A DNA stretch of 64,000 nt from Streptomyces gilvus (GCF_022513565.1 NZ_JAKWBE010000029.1:1-64000), one strand, 5' to 3'; numbered from the stretch's first letter, positions 26,048-35,015 are shown. Numbers and translations: made by a program. Notes: generated by a model from the letters alone, not told the origin.

Positions 26048-27358
26048 TCAGGCCGATCCTGCCCCCTGGGACACGGCCGGGAACGGCACGAGGGCCACTG
26101 TTACGTTGTCGTGGCCCCCGCCGTCCAGGGCGTGACCGACCAGGACCTGCGCGCTGTGCAGCGGTCGTACGGCGGCGTCCGCGGGCAGGGCCTCGGCCAT
26201 CTCCTCCGCCGCCTCCGCGTAGTTCCACAGCCCGTCCGTGCACACCACCACCACACCCGGCCGGTCCGGCTTGAAGGAAGCGGTGTGCGGCTCCAGTTCG
26301 TAGGCGTCCGCGCCGAGCCAGCCGGTGATCGCGTGGGCGCGTTCGTCGGCGTACGCCTCGGCCTCGTTCATCAGGCCCGCGGCGACCATCTGCGCCGCCC
26401 AGGAGTCGTCCTCGGTGAGCCGGGCCGGCGGCGAGGTGCGGTCCACCGGCACCCAGTAGACGCGGCTGTCGCCGACCCAGCCGACGACCAGCAGACCGGC
26501 GGTGACGACCGCGCCGACGATGGTGCACGCGGGCGCGTTCTGGTGCGGGGAGTGCTCACGGGCCGTGGCCGGCTCGGCCGCCAGGGCGTTGACCGCGTGC
26601 GAGGCGGCGACGATCGCGTCGTGCATCGCCTGCTGCGGGTGGGTGCCGCGGGGCAGCGCGGCCAGCAGGGACTCGCTCGCGGCGTCCGCGGCGGCGAGCG
26701 AGGCGTCGTCGGGCCGGGTCGCCGAGGAGACGCCGTCGCAGACGATCGCGAGCGTCGCCGGGGTGCCGTCGGGCAGGGCGGTGTGGCCGATGCCGAAGGC
26801 GTCCTCGTTGCGGTGGTGGCGCAGTCCGCGGTCGCTGACGGCGGCGGCCGGGCCGCATTCCTGCTCCATGTGGTCGCGCTCCCGCGGCTGGGCGTGCCCG
26901 CAGTTCTCGCAGTAGCCGTCGCTGTCCACGCGGCCCGCGCGGCAGGCCACGCACAGCTTGGTCTCCCCGCCCGCGGCGAGGTCGGCGAGGCGCGGGTCGG
27001 GGGCCTGCAGCGGGTACTCCTCGGGCTCCGGCGGCCGGTCGAAGCGCACACCGGAGGCGGGGGAGACCGGTGACCCGGTCGGCCGCTCCTGGGGCAGCGG
27101 GCCGCCGCCGGAGTCCGTGCCGCGCAGATCGGTCGGCAGATGCGGGGCCGCGCGGGTGTCGGCGGGCGGCGCGGGCACGGCCGGCCAGTTGACGTCCTCG
27201 TCCGGGGGCGGCGAGCCGTTGAGCGCGATCGTGGGATGGTCGTCCGGCCGCGGCGGCACCGCGGACAGATCGAATCCGCACGCACCGCAGAAACGGTCAC
27301 CCGACTCGAGCGGCCACTCGCAGCTCGGGCAGGCGGACAGCTGGGGCATCTGCGACAT
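26048..27358 (-). CDS. PP2C-family serine/threonine phosphatase with zinc ribbon
   Basis: A 436-residue phosphatase. The N-terminus carries a zinc ribbon (CPSCEWPLESGDRFCGACGF), then a Pro-rich linker and a second CxxC pair (CVACRAGRVDSDGYCENCGH). The catalytic domain begins SDRGLRHHRNEDAFGIG, with metal Asp in AIVCDGVSSATRPDD. GWVGDSRVYWV, VVVCTDGLWNY and GHDNVTVALVPF follow, the canonical PP2C Asp ligands. It should remove phosphate from Ser/Thr in an Mn/Mg-dependent way. The ATG at 27358 lies 3 bp after the kinase gene and is coupled to it. It is the obvious counterpart of the PknG-type kinase. Confidence 0.94.
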   Translation of the reverse strand: MSQMPQLSACPSCEWPLESGDRFCGACGFDLSAVPPRPDDHPTIALNGSPPPDEDVNWPAVPAPPADTRAAPHLPTDLRGTDSGGGPLPQERPTGSPVSPASGVRFDRPPEPEEYPLQAPDPRLADLAAGGETKLCVACRAGRVDSDGYCENCGHAQPRERDHMEQECGPAAAVSDRGLRHHRNEDAFGIGHTALPDGTPATLAIVCDGVSSATRPDDASLAAADAASESLLAALPRGTHPQQAMHDAIVAASHAVNALAAEPATAREHSPHQNAPACTIVGAVVTAGLLVVGWVGDSRVYWVPVDRTSPPARLTEDDSWAAQMVAAGLMNEAEAYADERAHAITGWLGADAYELEPHTASFKPDRPGVVVVCTDGLWNYAEAAEEMAEALPADAAVRPLHSAQVLVGHALDGGGHDNVTVALVPFPAVSQGAGSA

Positions 27359-27361
27359 CAA

Positions 27362-29869
27362 CTACACCCACGTCCGGGGGCGGTAACGGTTGGCACGTTC
27401 CACCAGGTCGATCCTCTCCTCGCCGCCCCGCGCCAGCCGGGCCAGCGTGCGGTACGAGCGCTCCAGGCCGAAGCGGAGTCCCCGCTCGTCCAGGTCGTTG
27501 CCGAGCACGCGCCGGCCGGCGGGCGCGGAACCCTGGCCCCCGGAGAGTATCCAGTCCAGCGCCGAGCCGAGGACCTCGGCGGACAACTGCTCCCTGCGGG
27601 AGGGGTCCAGACCGTACGCGTCCAGCGCCTCGACCTGCCCGGCGGCGGCCGTCAGATCCTCCAGGAACGGCGCGTCGGAGGCGACGGCCGTGCGTTGACG
27701 CAGCCGCGCCCGTACGGCCGCCACGCGCGCGGCGGTGTAGTGGATGGACGACTCCGGCACCGACTCCAGCGTCTTCACCGCACCGCGCCGGTCACCGCCC
27801 GCCAGCTGGACCCGGGCCAGCCCGAAGGCGGCGCTGACACAGCTCGGGTCGGTCGACCACACCAGGCGGTAGTACTCGGCCGCGTTGTCCAGCTGGCCGA
27901 GCACCTCCGCGCACAGGCCGAGGGCCAGCTTGGGCGCGGTCTCCCCGGGGAAGGCGTCGTAGATCGCGTCGAAGGCGAGCGCGGCGCCCTCGTGGTCGTG
28001 GGTGACCAGCGCGGCCACGCCCCGGTACCAGACCACCCGCCAGTCGTCGGGCCGCTCCTCCTCCAGCGTGGTCAGCGAGGTCAGCGCCGCCTCGGTGTCG
28101 CCGTTCTCCAGCCAGGCCCTGATCTGCCGCAGCCGGGTCTCCACCGTGGACGAGGGCGCCGCCGCGAGCGCGCCGAGCAGTTCGGCCGGCGCGGTCGCGA
28201 GCAGTCCCGCGAGGAAACCGGCGTTGGGGTCGGAGGGATCCACCCGGGGGACCGGCAGGGCGAGGGCGGCGGCGGGGGAGCCGACCGGCTTGACGATGCC
28301 CGGGCCGCCGTCCGGGGCGGCCGACAGCTGGGAGGGCTGCTGCTTCCTCGGCTGCACCGAGCGGGCCCCGAGCCGGGAGACGTCGCCCTCCAGCTTGGGG
28401 AACAACTCCGTGTCGGTGACCCGCAGTTCGGGCCCGAACAGGGTCGACAGGGCGGGCCGGGCGCGGCCCGTCTGGAGCGACACGACCTCTCTGAGCACGC
28501 CGGTCAGCTGCTCGGCCATCTCCTGCGCGGAGGCGAACCGGCGGGCCGGGTCGGGGTCGGTGGCGCGCACCAGCAGCCGGTAGAAGGACTCGTACTGGCG
28601 GAAGACCTCGATGTTGTCCGGGTCGGGCAGGGAGTCCACGAAGACGTTCGTGTAGCCCTGGAAGTCGAAGGTCAGCACGGCCAGCGTGCGGGCCACCGTG
28701 TACAGGTCGGAGGCGACCGAGGGGCCGTCGACGGCGACCTCCGGCGCCTGGTAGCCCACCGTGCCGTAGATCGCCGACTCGTCGTCGTCCATGCGGCGCA
28801 CGGCGCCCATGTCGATCAGCTTGAGCTGGTCCTCGGTCTGGATGGCGTTGTCGACCTTGAAGTCGCAGTACAGCAGGTTGCGGCTGTGCAGATGGCCGAG
28901 CGCCTCCAGCGCCTCGATGCCGTACGCGCACGCCTGCTCCACCGGCAGCGGATCGCGCCTGCCGTCGGGTGTGCGGCGGCCGTTGGCGATCTCCTTCAGG
29001 GACTTGCCGCCGACGTACTCCATGACGATGTAGCCGTCGAGGGAGCCGGTGCGCTGGTCGAGGTGCTCCACGAAGTTGTAGATCCGCACGATGTTGGCGT
29101 GCTCGATCTCGGCGAGGAAGCGCCGCTCGGAGATCGCCGCGGCCATCGCGTCCTGGTCGCCGGTGTCCAGCAGGCCCTTGAGGACCACCCAGCGGTCGGA
29201 GACCGCCTTGTCCACGGCGAGGTAGACCCAGCCGAGCCCGCCGTGCGCCAGACAGCCCACGACCTCGTACTGGCCGTGCACCACGTCGCCGGCCTTGAGC
29301 TTCGGCACGAAGGAGTACGGGTGCCCGCACTTGGTGCAGAAGCCCTCGGTGCGGCCCGGCCGGTCGCCGCGCGAACGGCCCACCGGCGCCCCGCAGTCGG
29401 AGCGCGAGCAGAACCGCTTGCGCTCGGGCACCTCCGGGTTGTCCTGCACCATCGCGCGCGGGTCGGGCCGCGGCACGTCCGGCACCTGCACCAGGCCCGC
29501 GCCGAGCCGGCCCCGCCCGGAGGTGTTGGTGGCGGAGCCGGAGCTGCGCACGGACACCGAGCGGCCCGTGGTCTTGCCGGAAAGGGAGCGCGACAGACGT
29601 CCCGACACCGAGCGCCGGGACTTGGACGACTGCGAGGACGTACGGGAGCTGCGGCTGCTGGAGCGTGAACTGCCGCTGCTCTGCGAGCCCTTGCCGCCGC
29701 CGGTGATGCCGGTGGCGGGCGAGGAGACCATCCCTCCCCCAGAGGGGGCGCCCCCAGACGAGACCACCGGCGCGTGTCCGCACGTGTCGCAGTACAGGGC
29801 GCCGCCGCCGACGTCCTCGTAGGTGCCCTCGCAGTCGGGCCGCTGACAGGTCTGCTGTGCCTGGCTCAT
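27362..29869 (-). CDS. pknG: PknG-type serine/threonine protein kinase
   Basis: An 835-residue kinase. Zinc-binding pairs flank a Ser/Arg-rich linker (about 65-115, SRSSSRSSRTSSQ): CQRPDCEG with YCDTCG at 11-31, and CSRSDCGA with CTKCG near 154-181. This is the rubredoxin-like arrangement of PknG. The kinase domain runs from about 200 (GQYEVVGCLAHGGLGWVYLA), with ATP-binding Lys231. The catalytic loop is YCDFKVDN (Asp336) rather than HRDLKPxN, and DMG (Asp353) replaces DFG. Both are usual for the PknG branch. The C-terminal half has TPR-like helices (VLGQLDNAAEYYRLVWSTD). No membrane helix is visible. The ATG at 29869 is used; a GTG at 29896 overlaps the preceding gene. It is likely driven by the GlnX/GlnH pair upstream. 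Confidence 0.93.
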   Translation of the reverse strand: MSQAQQTCQRPDCEGTYEDVGGGALYCDTCGHAPVVSSGGAPSGGGMVSSPATGITGGGKGSQSSGSSRSSSRSSRTSSQSSKSRRSVSGRLSRSLSGKTTGRSVSVRSSGSATNTSGRGRLGAGLVQVPDVPRPDPRAMVQDNPEVPERKRFCSRSDCGAPVGRSRGDRPGRTEGFCTKCGHPYSFVPKLKAGDVVHGQYEVVGCLAHGGLGWVYLAVDKAVSDRWVVLKGLLDTGDQDAMAAAISERRFLAEIEHANIVRIYNFVEHLDQRTGSLDGYIVMEYVGGKSLKEIANGRRTPDGRRDPLPVEQACAYGIEALEALGHLHSRNLLYCDFKVDNAIQTEDQLKLIDMGAVRRMDDDESAIYGTVGYQAPEVAVDGPSVASDLYTVARTLAVLTFDFQGYTNVFVDSLPDPDNIEVFRQYESFYRLLVRATDPDPARRFASAQEMAEQLTGVLREVVSLQTGRARPALSTLFGPELRVTDTELFPKLEGDVSRLGARSVQPRKQQPSQLSAAPDGGPGIVKPVGSPAAALALPVPRVDPSDPNAGFLAGLLATAPAELLGALAAAPSSTVETRLRQIRAWLENGDTEAALTSLTTLEEERPDDWRVVWYRGVAALVTHDHEGAALAFDAIYDAFPGETAPKLALGLCAEVLGQLDNAAEYYRLVWSTDPSCVSAAFGLARVQLAGGDRRGAVKTLESVPESSIHYTAARVAAVRARLRQRTAVASDAPFLEDLTAAAGQVEALDAYGLDPSRREQLSAEVLGSALDWILSGGQGSAPAGRRVLGNDLDERGLRFGLERSYRTLARLARGGEERIDLVERANRYRPRTWV
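29734..29758. repeat. small palindromic repeat inside pknG
   Basis: The sequence ctcccccagagggggcgcccccag is a short palindromic element of a type I recall from many Streptomyces intergenic regions. Here it lies in the pknG coding sequence, where the frame reads SGGAPSGGG, so the gene stays open. That assignment is from memory; the palindrome itself is visible. Confidence 0.55.
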
Positions 29870-29882
29870 GACTCCCCCCGGC

Positions 29883-31223
29883 TCATGACGACTCACCCTT
29901 GTGATCTTGACGATCCCACGGTGTGCCCTGCTCCGGCACGCGCGGGCCGCCCAGCGCCTCGGCGGCCGCCCGCTGGTAGCGCAGCACGGCCTGTTCGGCG
30001 ACCCGCAGGTCGCAGGGCGCGCTCCACAGCATGCGCCGGGCCGCGTCGTACCGCTCGATCAGGAACGGGTCCTCCGCGAGCCCGTGCCGGGCCACCTTCG
30101 CCTTGTACGCGTCGAGCCGGCCGCGCAGCTCCGCGCGGACCGCCAGCGGAGCGGTGACCGCGGTCAACGACTCGCGGGCGCGCAGCAGTTCGTCCTCCGC
30201 CTTCTGCTCCAGGGACTCCAGGAGCGGGGACAGCCGGTGCCACTGGGCGTGTCTGCGGTACTCGGCGGCCGTCGCCAGCTGCTCCTGCAGCGCGGTCGGC
30301 GGGCCGCTGACCACGGGCACCTCCGTCGCGGCGATCTTCGCCAGGACCTCCCCGCGCGCGGTGCGCGCCTCCGCGAGGGTGCGGTCGGCGCGGGAGAGCA
30401 CGTCCCGCAGCCTCACCAGCCGCTGCTCGGCGTCCTGGCGGACGGTGAGCACGGCGTCGATCTCCCGGCGCACCTCCTCCAGGGCGCGCGCCTCACGGTC
30501 GTACACCGTGATGTCCGGACGCCCGCCGCCCGGTGCCGAACTGCCCTGCGCGGGGATCCAGTAGGCGAGCGGGTCGGAGATCACCTGCTCGCGCAGGGAC
30601 GTCAGGGTGCGGGTGATGCGTTCCAGGTCGTCGCCCGCCGGGTGCTCGCCGGGGCGTACGCCGACGGAGTGGGCGAGCTTGCGGGTGCGCCGGAGTTCGG
30701 CGGCCAGTAAATCGATCCGGGCGGGCAGCGCCGACCAGACCGCGTCGGCGGCGACGACCATGTCCAGGCTCGTCGCGTACAGCTCGTTCATCCGGTCGAC
30801 CAGGTCGGAGAGCGAGAACTGCTCGCTGAGCCTGCCCGGAGCGCCGTGCAGCGTCGGCGCGTTGGCGGTGGCGGTCGCCGAGCCCGCGACCGTGACCGAG
30901 GCGCCGCGCAGCAGCTCGGTCAGCTTCACCAGGTCCTCGCGGCTGGACCAGCGGCGCCGGGAACGGATGTCCCGGGCCGAGCGCAGGGTGTCGGTGTAGG
31001 CGTCGAAGTACGTCCACAGCAGGGTGATGGACGCCTCCGCGGTCGTCCAGCGCTCCTTGGTGACGCCGGTGAGCTCGGCGCCCTCCAAAAGCCTGCGGCC
31101 CGCGTGGTCCTGCAGGGCGAGCAGCGAGGTCTCGATCGCCTCGTGCTCCGCGCCGAGCCGCGCCAGCGCACGGTCCACCTCGTCCCGGTCCATCACCGGC
31201 CCGGCGGGGTCCGTGACGCCCAT
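29883..31223 (-). CDS. coiled-coil protein of the GlnX/PknG operon
   Basis: A 446-residue, almost wholly helical cytoplasmic protein. Charged heptads appear at EVDRALARLGAEHEAIETSL, RSRRRWSSREDLVKLTELLR, ALEEVRREIDAVLTVRQDAE, RDVLSRADRTLAEARTARGE and SLLESLEQKAEDELLRARES-like stretches. There is no signal peptide, membrane helix or catalytic motif. It sits between the GlnH-like binding protein (57 bp) and the kinase, whose start overlaps or follows its stop within 14 bp. In actinobacteria this operon position is occupied by a conserved protein of unknown role. I infer an adaptor joining the membrane sensor to the kinase. The ATG at 31223 precedes a second in-frame ATG ten codons later. Confidence 0.88.
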   Translation of the reverse strand: MGVTDPAGPVMDRDEVDRALARLGAEHEAIETSLLALQDHAGRRLLEGAELTGVTKERWTTAEASITLLWTYFDAYTDTLRSARDIRSRRRWSSREDLVKLTELLRGASVTVAGSATATANAPTLHGAPGRLSEQFSLSDLVDRMNELYATSLDMVVAADAVWSALPARIDLLAAELRRTRKLAHSVGVRPGEHPAGDDLERITRTLTSLREQVISDPLAYWIPAQGSSAPGGGRPDITVYDREARALEEVRREIDAVLTVRQDAEQRLVRLRDVLSRADRTLAEARTARGEVLAKIAATEVPVVSGPPTALQEQLATAAEYRRHAQWHRLSPLLESLEQKAEDELLRARESLTAVTAPLAVRAELRGRLDAYKAKVARHGLAEDPFLIERYDAARRMLWSAPCDLRVAEQAVLRYQRAAAEALGGPRVPEQGTPWDRQDHKGESS

Positions 31224-31280
31224 CGATCACCTCTCGCTGCTGTCGTGGTCCTGGTGCTGCCTGTCAGTCTCGATGGTCGG

Positions 31281-32315
31281 TCACTTGTAGTGCGCTTCGG
31301 GAGGGGTCGCCGAGTCCGACTTCCGGCCGGGCTGGTCCAGGGTCGGGTGCAGCCACTTCGTGTACGACGCCTGCCAGCCGCCGCTCCTGATGTAGTTCTC
31401 CAGGGTGCGGTTGACCTGGCGTACCAGATCCTGGGCGTCCAGCTTCATCGCCACGCCGTAGAACTCGTGGGTGAACGGGCGGCCCTTGAGCTCCACCGTG
31501 GGGTCCTGGGCGGCCTGGCTGGCGGCGAGCGCGCCGTCGGTCACCACCGCGTCGACCTCGCCGAGCTGGAGCTTCACCAGGCAGTCGAGCTGGTTGGGCA
31601 CCTGGGTGGAGATGTCGGTGGAGGCGGGGATCTTGACGCCCCGGTCCGCCTTGAGGTTGTCGTAGGCGGTGGAGCCCTCCGCCGAGCAGACCTTCTTGCC
31701 CGCGAGTGACTTGTCGTACCCGGTGATCGTCGAGGTCTTGGGGGCGAGGACCTGCTGGCCGGTGCTGAAGTAGGGCGCGGAGAACGCGACTTGCTTGAGG
31801 CGCGCGCAGGTGATCGTCATGGTGCGCACGACCATGTCGACCTCGCCGTGCTGGATCGCCGGGATGCGCTGGTCGGTCGGTATGGCCTTGAAGGAGACGA
31901 GGTCCGGGTTGCCGAGGAGGTCCTTGGCGATCTGGTGGACCAGGTCGATGTCGAAGCCCTCCAGCTCGCCCTTGACGTTGTTGGGGTTGAGATAGCCCCA
32001 GCGGTAGCTGTTGGTGTCGACGCCGACGATCAGCCGGCGGTCCTTGCGGGCCTTGATCCGGTCGATGGTCGGGGTGCTGCCGTCGCCGCCGGAGGGCGAC
32101 AGGCTCTGGTTCTGCGGGTCCGGGCAGTCCTCGGCCTTCGCCTGGGTGCCGTGCGCGAGGCGCTGCCCGCCGCCGCTCGCGGCGCCGTCGGACTGGGTCA
32201 GCGGCAGCAGCAGCGCGAAGGCGACGGCGAGGGCGCAGACGGCCGCCATCGCGCCGACCCCGCCCCAGCCCCGCAGGCCGGACCGCAGAAGCCGTGTCAC
32301 ACGCTGTGCGTTCAT
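31281..32315 (-). CDS. glnH: GlnH-type amino-acid-binding protein, membrane-anchored
   Basis: A 344-residue periplasmic-binding protein of the glutamate/aspartate class. A hydrophobic helix (about 20-40, VGAMAAVCALAVAFALLLPL) anchors it; there is no lipobox Cys. The binding fold begins around 90 with RLIVGVDTNSYRWGYLNPNN and GFDIDLVHQIAKDLLG. KVCSAEGSTAYDNLK and VDAVVTDGALAASQ follow, typical of polar-amino-acid receptors. No ABC permease or ATPase accompanies it, so it is more likely a sensor than a transporter part. It lies 13 bp after a GlnX-like membrane protein and upstream of a PknG-type kinase. This is the order known from mycobacteria, where GlnH reports extracellular Asp/Glu to PknG through GlnX. 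Confidence 0.93.
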   Translation of the reverse strand: MNAQRVTRLLRSGLRGWGGVGAMAAVCALAVAFALLLPLTQSDGAASGGGQRLAHGTQAKAEDCPDPQNQSLSPSGGDGSTPTIDRIKARKDRRLIVGVDTNSYRWGYLNPNNVKGELEGFDIDLVHQIAKDLLGNPDLVSFKAIPTDQRIPAIQHGEVDMVVRTMTITCARLKQVAFSAPYFSTGQQVLAPKTSTITGYDKSLAGKKVCSAEGSTAYDNLKADRGVKIPASTDISTQVPNQLDCLVKLQLGEVDAVVTDGALAASQAAQDPTVELKGRPFTHEFYGVAMKLDAQDLVRQVNRTLENYIRSGGWQASYTKWLHPTLDQPGRKSDSATPPEAHYK

Positions 32316-32328
32316 GGTCGCGCCCCCC

Positions 32329-33783
32329 TCACCGGTATTCCGACAGCCTGCGGCCGATGCCGACGACCGCGCCCGCCGCGCCGAGCACGGCGAGGACCGC
32401 GGCGCCGTACGGCAGTCCGGTCAGCGCGTCCCGGCCGCCGCTCGCGGCGTGCTGGAACTCGCGCTGCTCATGGTCGAGGGCCGTTTTGATCGCCGCGTCG
32501 ACGTTGTCGAAGCACACGCTCGTCGGGTCCTTGCCGACGCCGATGACCTTGTCGCGGGCCTGCTGGTAGTCGCCCTTGTCGTTCAGGCTCTGGGCGACGC
32601 CGTGCCGGTCCTTCCACGCCTTCATGTAACTGTCGGCGTCCCGGACGGGCTTCCGGCCCGCCGAGTCGTCGGCGAGGGAGTCCGCCTTGGTCAGGGCCTT
32701 GGCCAGCTTGCCGATCTGGTCGTCGTAGCCCCAGGAGTAGGCGTCCACCGTGGTGTCGCCCACGGTCTTGGTGTCGGCGCCGCGCCGGATCAGGCTGAGG
32801 TTCTCGTCGCTGCGGGCGGTCAGGGACGCGATCCGGGCGTCGTGCAGGACGTTCATGGAGCGGACGCCGTGGTCGTAGGAGTCGTTCAGGCCCATACGGG
32901 CGACGGTGTGGCCGACGACCAGCCAGAGCAGGACCACCACGGAGGCCGCCGACGCGGTGACCAGGCCGTGGTTGAGCACCCGGTTGGTGTGCAGGAAGTT
33001 GCGCCGCTGGGCCCAGGCCAGTGCGGCGAGGACGACGACGCCGAGGCCGATCGCCGCCCACGGGAAGGCCTTGGCGGCCGCGTAGTCGGAGTTCAGCCGC
33101 TGGTTCTCCCGCTCGTACAGGGACTGGGCCTTCGGCAGCATCTGCTGCTGCATCATCTCGTTCGCCGCGCGCAGGTAGGCGCTGCCCACCGGGTAGCCCT
33201 GCCGGTTGTTGGCGCGGGCCGTCTCGACCAGGCCCTTGTACCGCGGCAGCAGCTCGTTGAGCTGGGCGATGGCCGTGGCCGAGTCGGAGCCCGGGTCGGA
33301 GTTGGAGGCCGCGGTGACGAGCTTGTCGGCGGCCGTGCGGATGTCGTTCTCGTACCCCTGCCGCACCTGGGGCTTCTCCTGCGGGCCGGCGAGATAGCCG
33401 CTGGCGGCGGCCGTGTTGGCGTCGGCGAGGGAGCGGTAGATGTCGGCCGCGTCGGAGCTGAGCGGCTGACTGCTGGTGAGGACGTCGTTCGCGGCGCCGG
33501 CCCGGTCCGTCATCTGCCAGGCGGTGACCGCGCCGAAGGCGACGACGGCCAGGGCGAGCAGCGCGCCGATGATGCGCAGCCGCCCCGGTTCGGTGGTGGC
33601 GGCCGCGCGCAACCGGTCGACGCCCTCGGCGAAGGCGGTACGGCGCGCGGCGCCGGGCTCGGGTACGGCGGCGGGGCCCGGCGGGGTGGGGGGTTCGGGC
33701 GGGCCCGGCTGCGGTGGTACGGCCGGCATCGTGGGCACACCGGATCCCGGTGGTGCCGCGCTGCTCTTCGGCGGGTGTGTCAC
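32329..33783 (-). CDS. glnX: GlnX-like membrane sensor of the PknG pathway
   Basis: A 484-residue protein. A Pro-rich cytoplasmic N-terminus (1-65) is followed by four transmembrane helices at about 71-90 (IIGALLALAVVAFGAVTAWQ), 242-259, 274-291 (LVTASAASVVVLLWLVVG) and 456-476. Two extracytoplasmic all-helical domains, about 92-240 and 292-455, resemble four-helix-bundle ligand sensors. In Mycobacterium GlnX has this topology and relays GlnH ligand state to the kinase. Here it is the first gene of the operon: GlnX, GlnH, coiled coil, kinase, phosphatase, VWA, FHA. The GTG at 33783 is preceded by an excellent ribosome site (ggggaggt). The C-terminal tail after TM4 is short and basic (GIGRRLSEYR). 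Confidence 0.9.
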   Translation of the reverse strand: MTHPPKSSAAPPGSGVPTMPAVPPQPGPPEPPTPPGPAAVPEPGAARRTAFAEGVDRLRAAATTEPGRLRIIGALLALAVVAFGAVTAWQMTDRAGAANDVLTSSQPLSSDAADIYRSLADANTAAASGYLAGPQEKPQVRQGYENDIRTAADKLVTAASNSDPGSDSATAIAQLNELLPRYKGLVETARANNRQGYPVGSAYLRAANEMMQQQMLPKAQSLYERENQRLNSDYAAAKAFPWAAIGLGVVVLAALAWAQRRNFLHTNRVLNHGLVTASAASVVVLLWLVVGHTVARMGLNDSYDHGVRSMNVLHDARIASLTARSDENLSLIRRGADTKTVGDTTVDAYSWGYDDQIGKLAKALTKADSLADDSAGRKPVRDADSYMKAWKDRHGVAQSLNDKGDYQQARDKVIGVGKDPTSVCFDNVDAAIKTALDHEQREFQHAASGGRDALTGLPYGAAVLAVLGAAGAVVGIGRRLSEYR

Positions 33784-34049
33784 TGTTGACCTCCCCCATG
33801 GTCATCCGTCGCCGCAAGTATCGCCGCCGGGGCCGACATCCGCACCGGCCTTCACGGGATCTTGATCGGATCGCAGTGACTTCGCCGTCCCACCGGCGCA
33901 CGACACGGCGTCCCGCACCACCCCCTGCCCATGAATACGCCGCCGGAATCAGATCGGTTCCCAGGGGGAGGACCGGGATTCCAGCAGGGCACGGGGCGTG
34001 TTGCCCGAGTGACGCCCGCCGCGTCCCCAACCTTCTCAGGGCAGTACGA
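33784..34049. other. intergenic region between csn and glnX operons
   Basis: About 265 bases with no gene. It must contain the promoter for the leftward glnX operon. AT-richer patches occur near 33800-33820 (catccgtcgccgcaagtatc). I found no convincing dyad or known operator. Confidence 0.4.
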
Positions 34050-35015
34050 CTAGCCCTCGAAACGGGCCCGTACCCGGTCGTGCACCTCCCGCTCCGCTCC
34101 CACCCGGTCCAGGCCCAGCAGCGCCGCGCCCAGTACCGGGCTCGCCGTGACCACCCGGGGTACCGCCTTCGGTGCGCGGGCCGCCAGCAAGTCCCTGATG
34201 CCGTCGTTGAGTCGGGGGTGCTGGGCGGCCAGGACGCCGCCGCCGAGCAGGACCGGGGTCTCCTCCTCCAGCAGGTCCAGACGGGTCAGCGCGACCGTCG
34301 CCATGGTCACCACCTCGTCCGCCAGCCGGTCCACCAGCGCGCGGGCGACCGGGTCGCCGCCCTCGGCCGTCGCGAACAGCACCGGCGTCAGCTCGTGCCG
34401 GCGCACCGGCTCGACCTCCTCCAGGTGCAGCGCCTCGATCAGCGCGAGCATGGTGGCGTAGCCGAAGTGGGCCGGGAGCGTGCGCACCAGCTCCGTCTCC
34501 TCGCCGCGGCCGTCCTCCGCGCGCGCGGCGTGCCACAGGGCCTCCTCCGCCAGGCCCCAGCCGCCGCCCCAGTCACCGGAGATCCGGCCGAGCGCGGGGA
34601 AACGGGCGGTACGGCCGTCGGGGCGCATGCCGACGCAGTTGATGCCGGCGCCGCAGACCACGGCGACCCCGCGCGGCTCGGTGATGCCCGCGCGCAGGAT
34701 GGCGAAGGTGTCGTTGCGGACCTCCACCGACGTGCCCCACGCGCGCGCGTGCAGCGCGGCCGCCAACTGCTCCTCCTCGACGGGGAAGTCGGCGTTGGCG
34801 AGACAGGCGGAGACATGGTCGGCGGACTCCACACCGGCGGCGGCGAAGGCCCGGCCGACCGCGTCGCCCAGGGCGTCCACGGCCGTCTCCACGCCCACCA
34901 CGGGCGGCCGGAACCCGCCGCCGCGGGCCGTGGCGAGGACGGTCCCGTCGGCCGCCACGACCGCCACGTCGGTCTTGCTGTTGCCCGCGTCGACGGCGAG
35001 GACACGTGCGGTCAT
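34050..35015 (-). CDS. csnK: BadF/BadG-type sugar kinase of the csn operon
   Basis: A 321-residue ASKHA-fold kinase. The phosphate-1 motif is LAVDAGNSKTDVAVV and the phosphate-2/connect region is AVVCGAGINCVGM. A sugar-binding Asp lies in GRISGDWGGGWGLAEEAL, and the adenosine motif is PVLLGGGVLAAQHP. N-acetylglucosamine kinases share this architecture. Here it likely phosphorylates glucosamine or chitosan-derived sugar after uptake. The ATG overlaps the GH4 stop by 4 bp. From memory, this content and order equal S. coelicolor SCO2662 (csnK) at the end of csnR-csnEFGHK. Confidence 0.87.
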   Translation of the reverse strand: MTARVLAVDAGNSKTDVAVVAADGTVLATARGGGFRPPVVGVETAVDALGDAVGRAFAAAGVESADHVSACLANADFPVEEEQLAAALHARAWGTSVEVRNDTFAILRAGITEPRGVAVVCGAGINCVGMRPDGRTARFPALGRISGDWGGGWGLAEEALWHAARAEDGRGEETELVRTLPAHFGYATMLALIEALHLEEVEPVRRHELTPVLFATAEGGDPVARALVDRLADEVVTMATVALTRLDLLEEETPVLLGGGVLAAQHPRLNDGIRDLLAARAPKAVPRVVTASPVLGAALLGLDRVGAEREVHDRVRARFEG

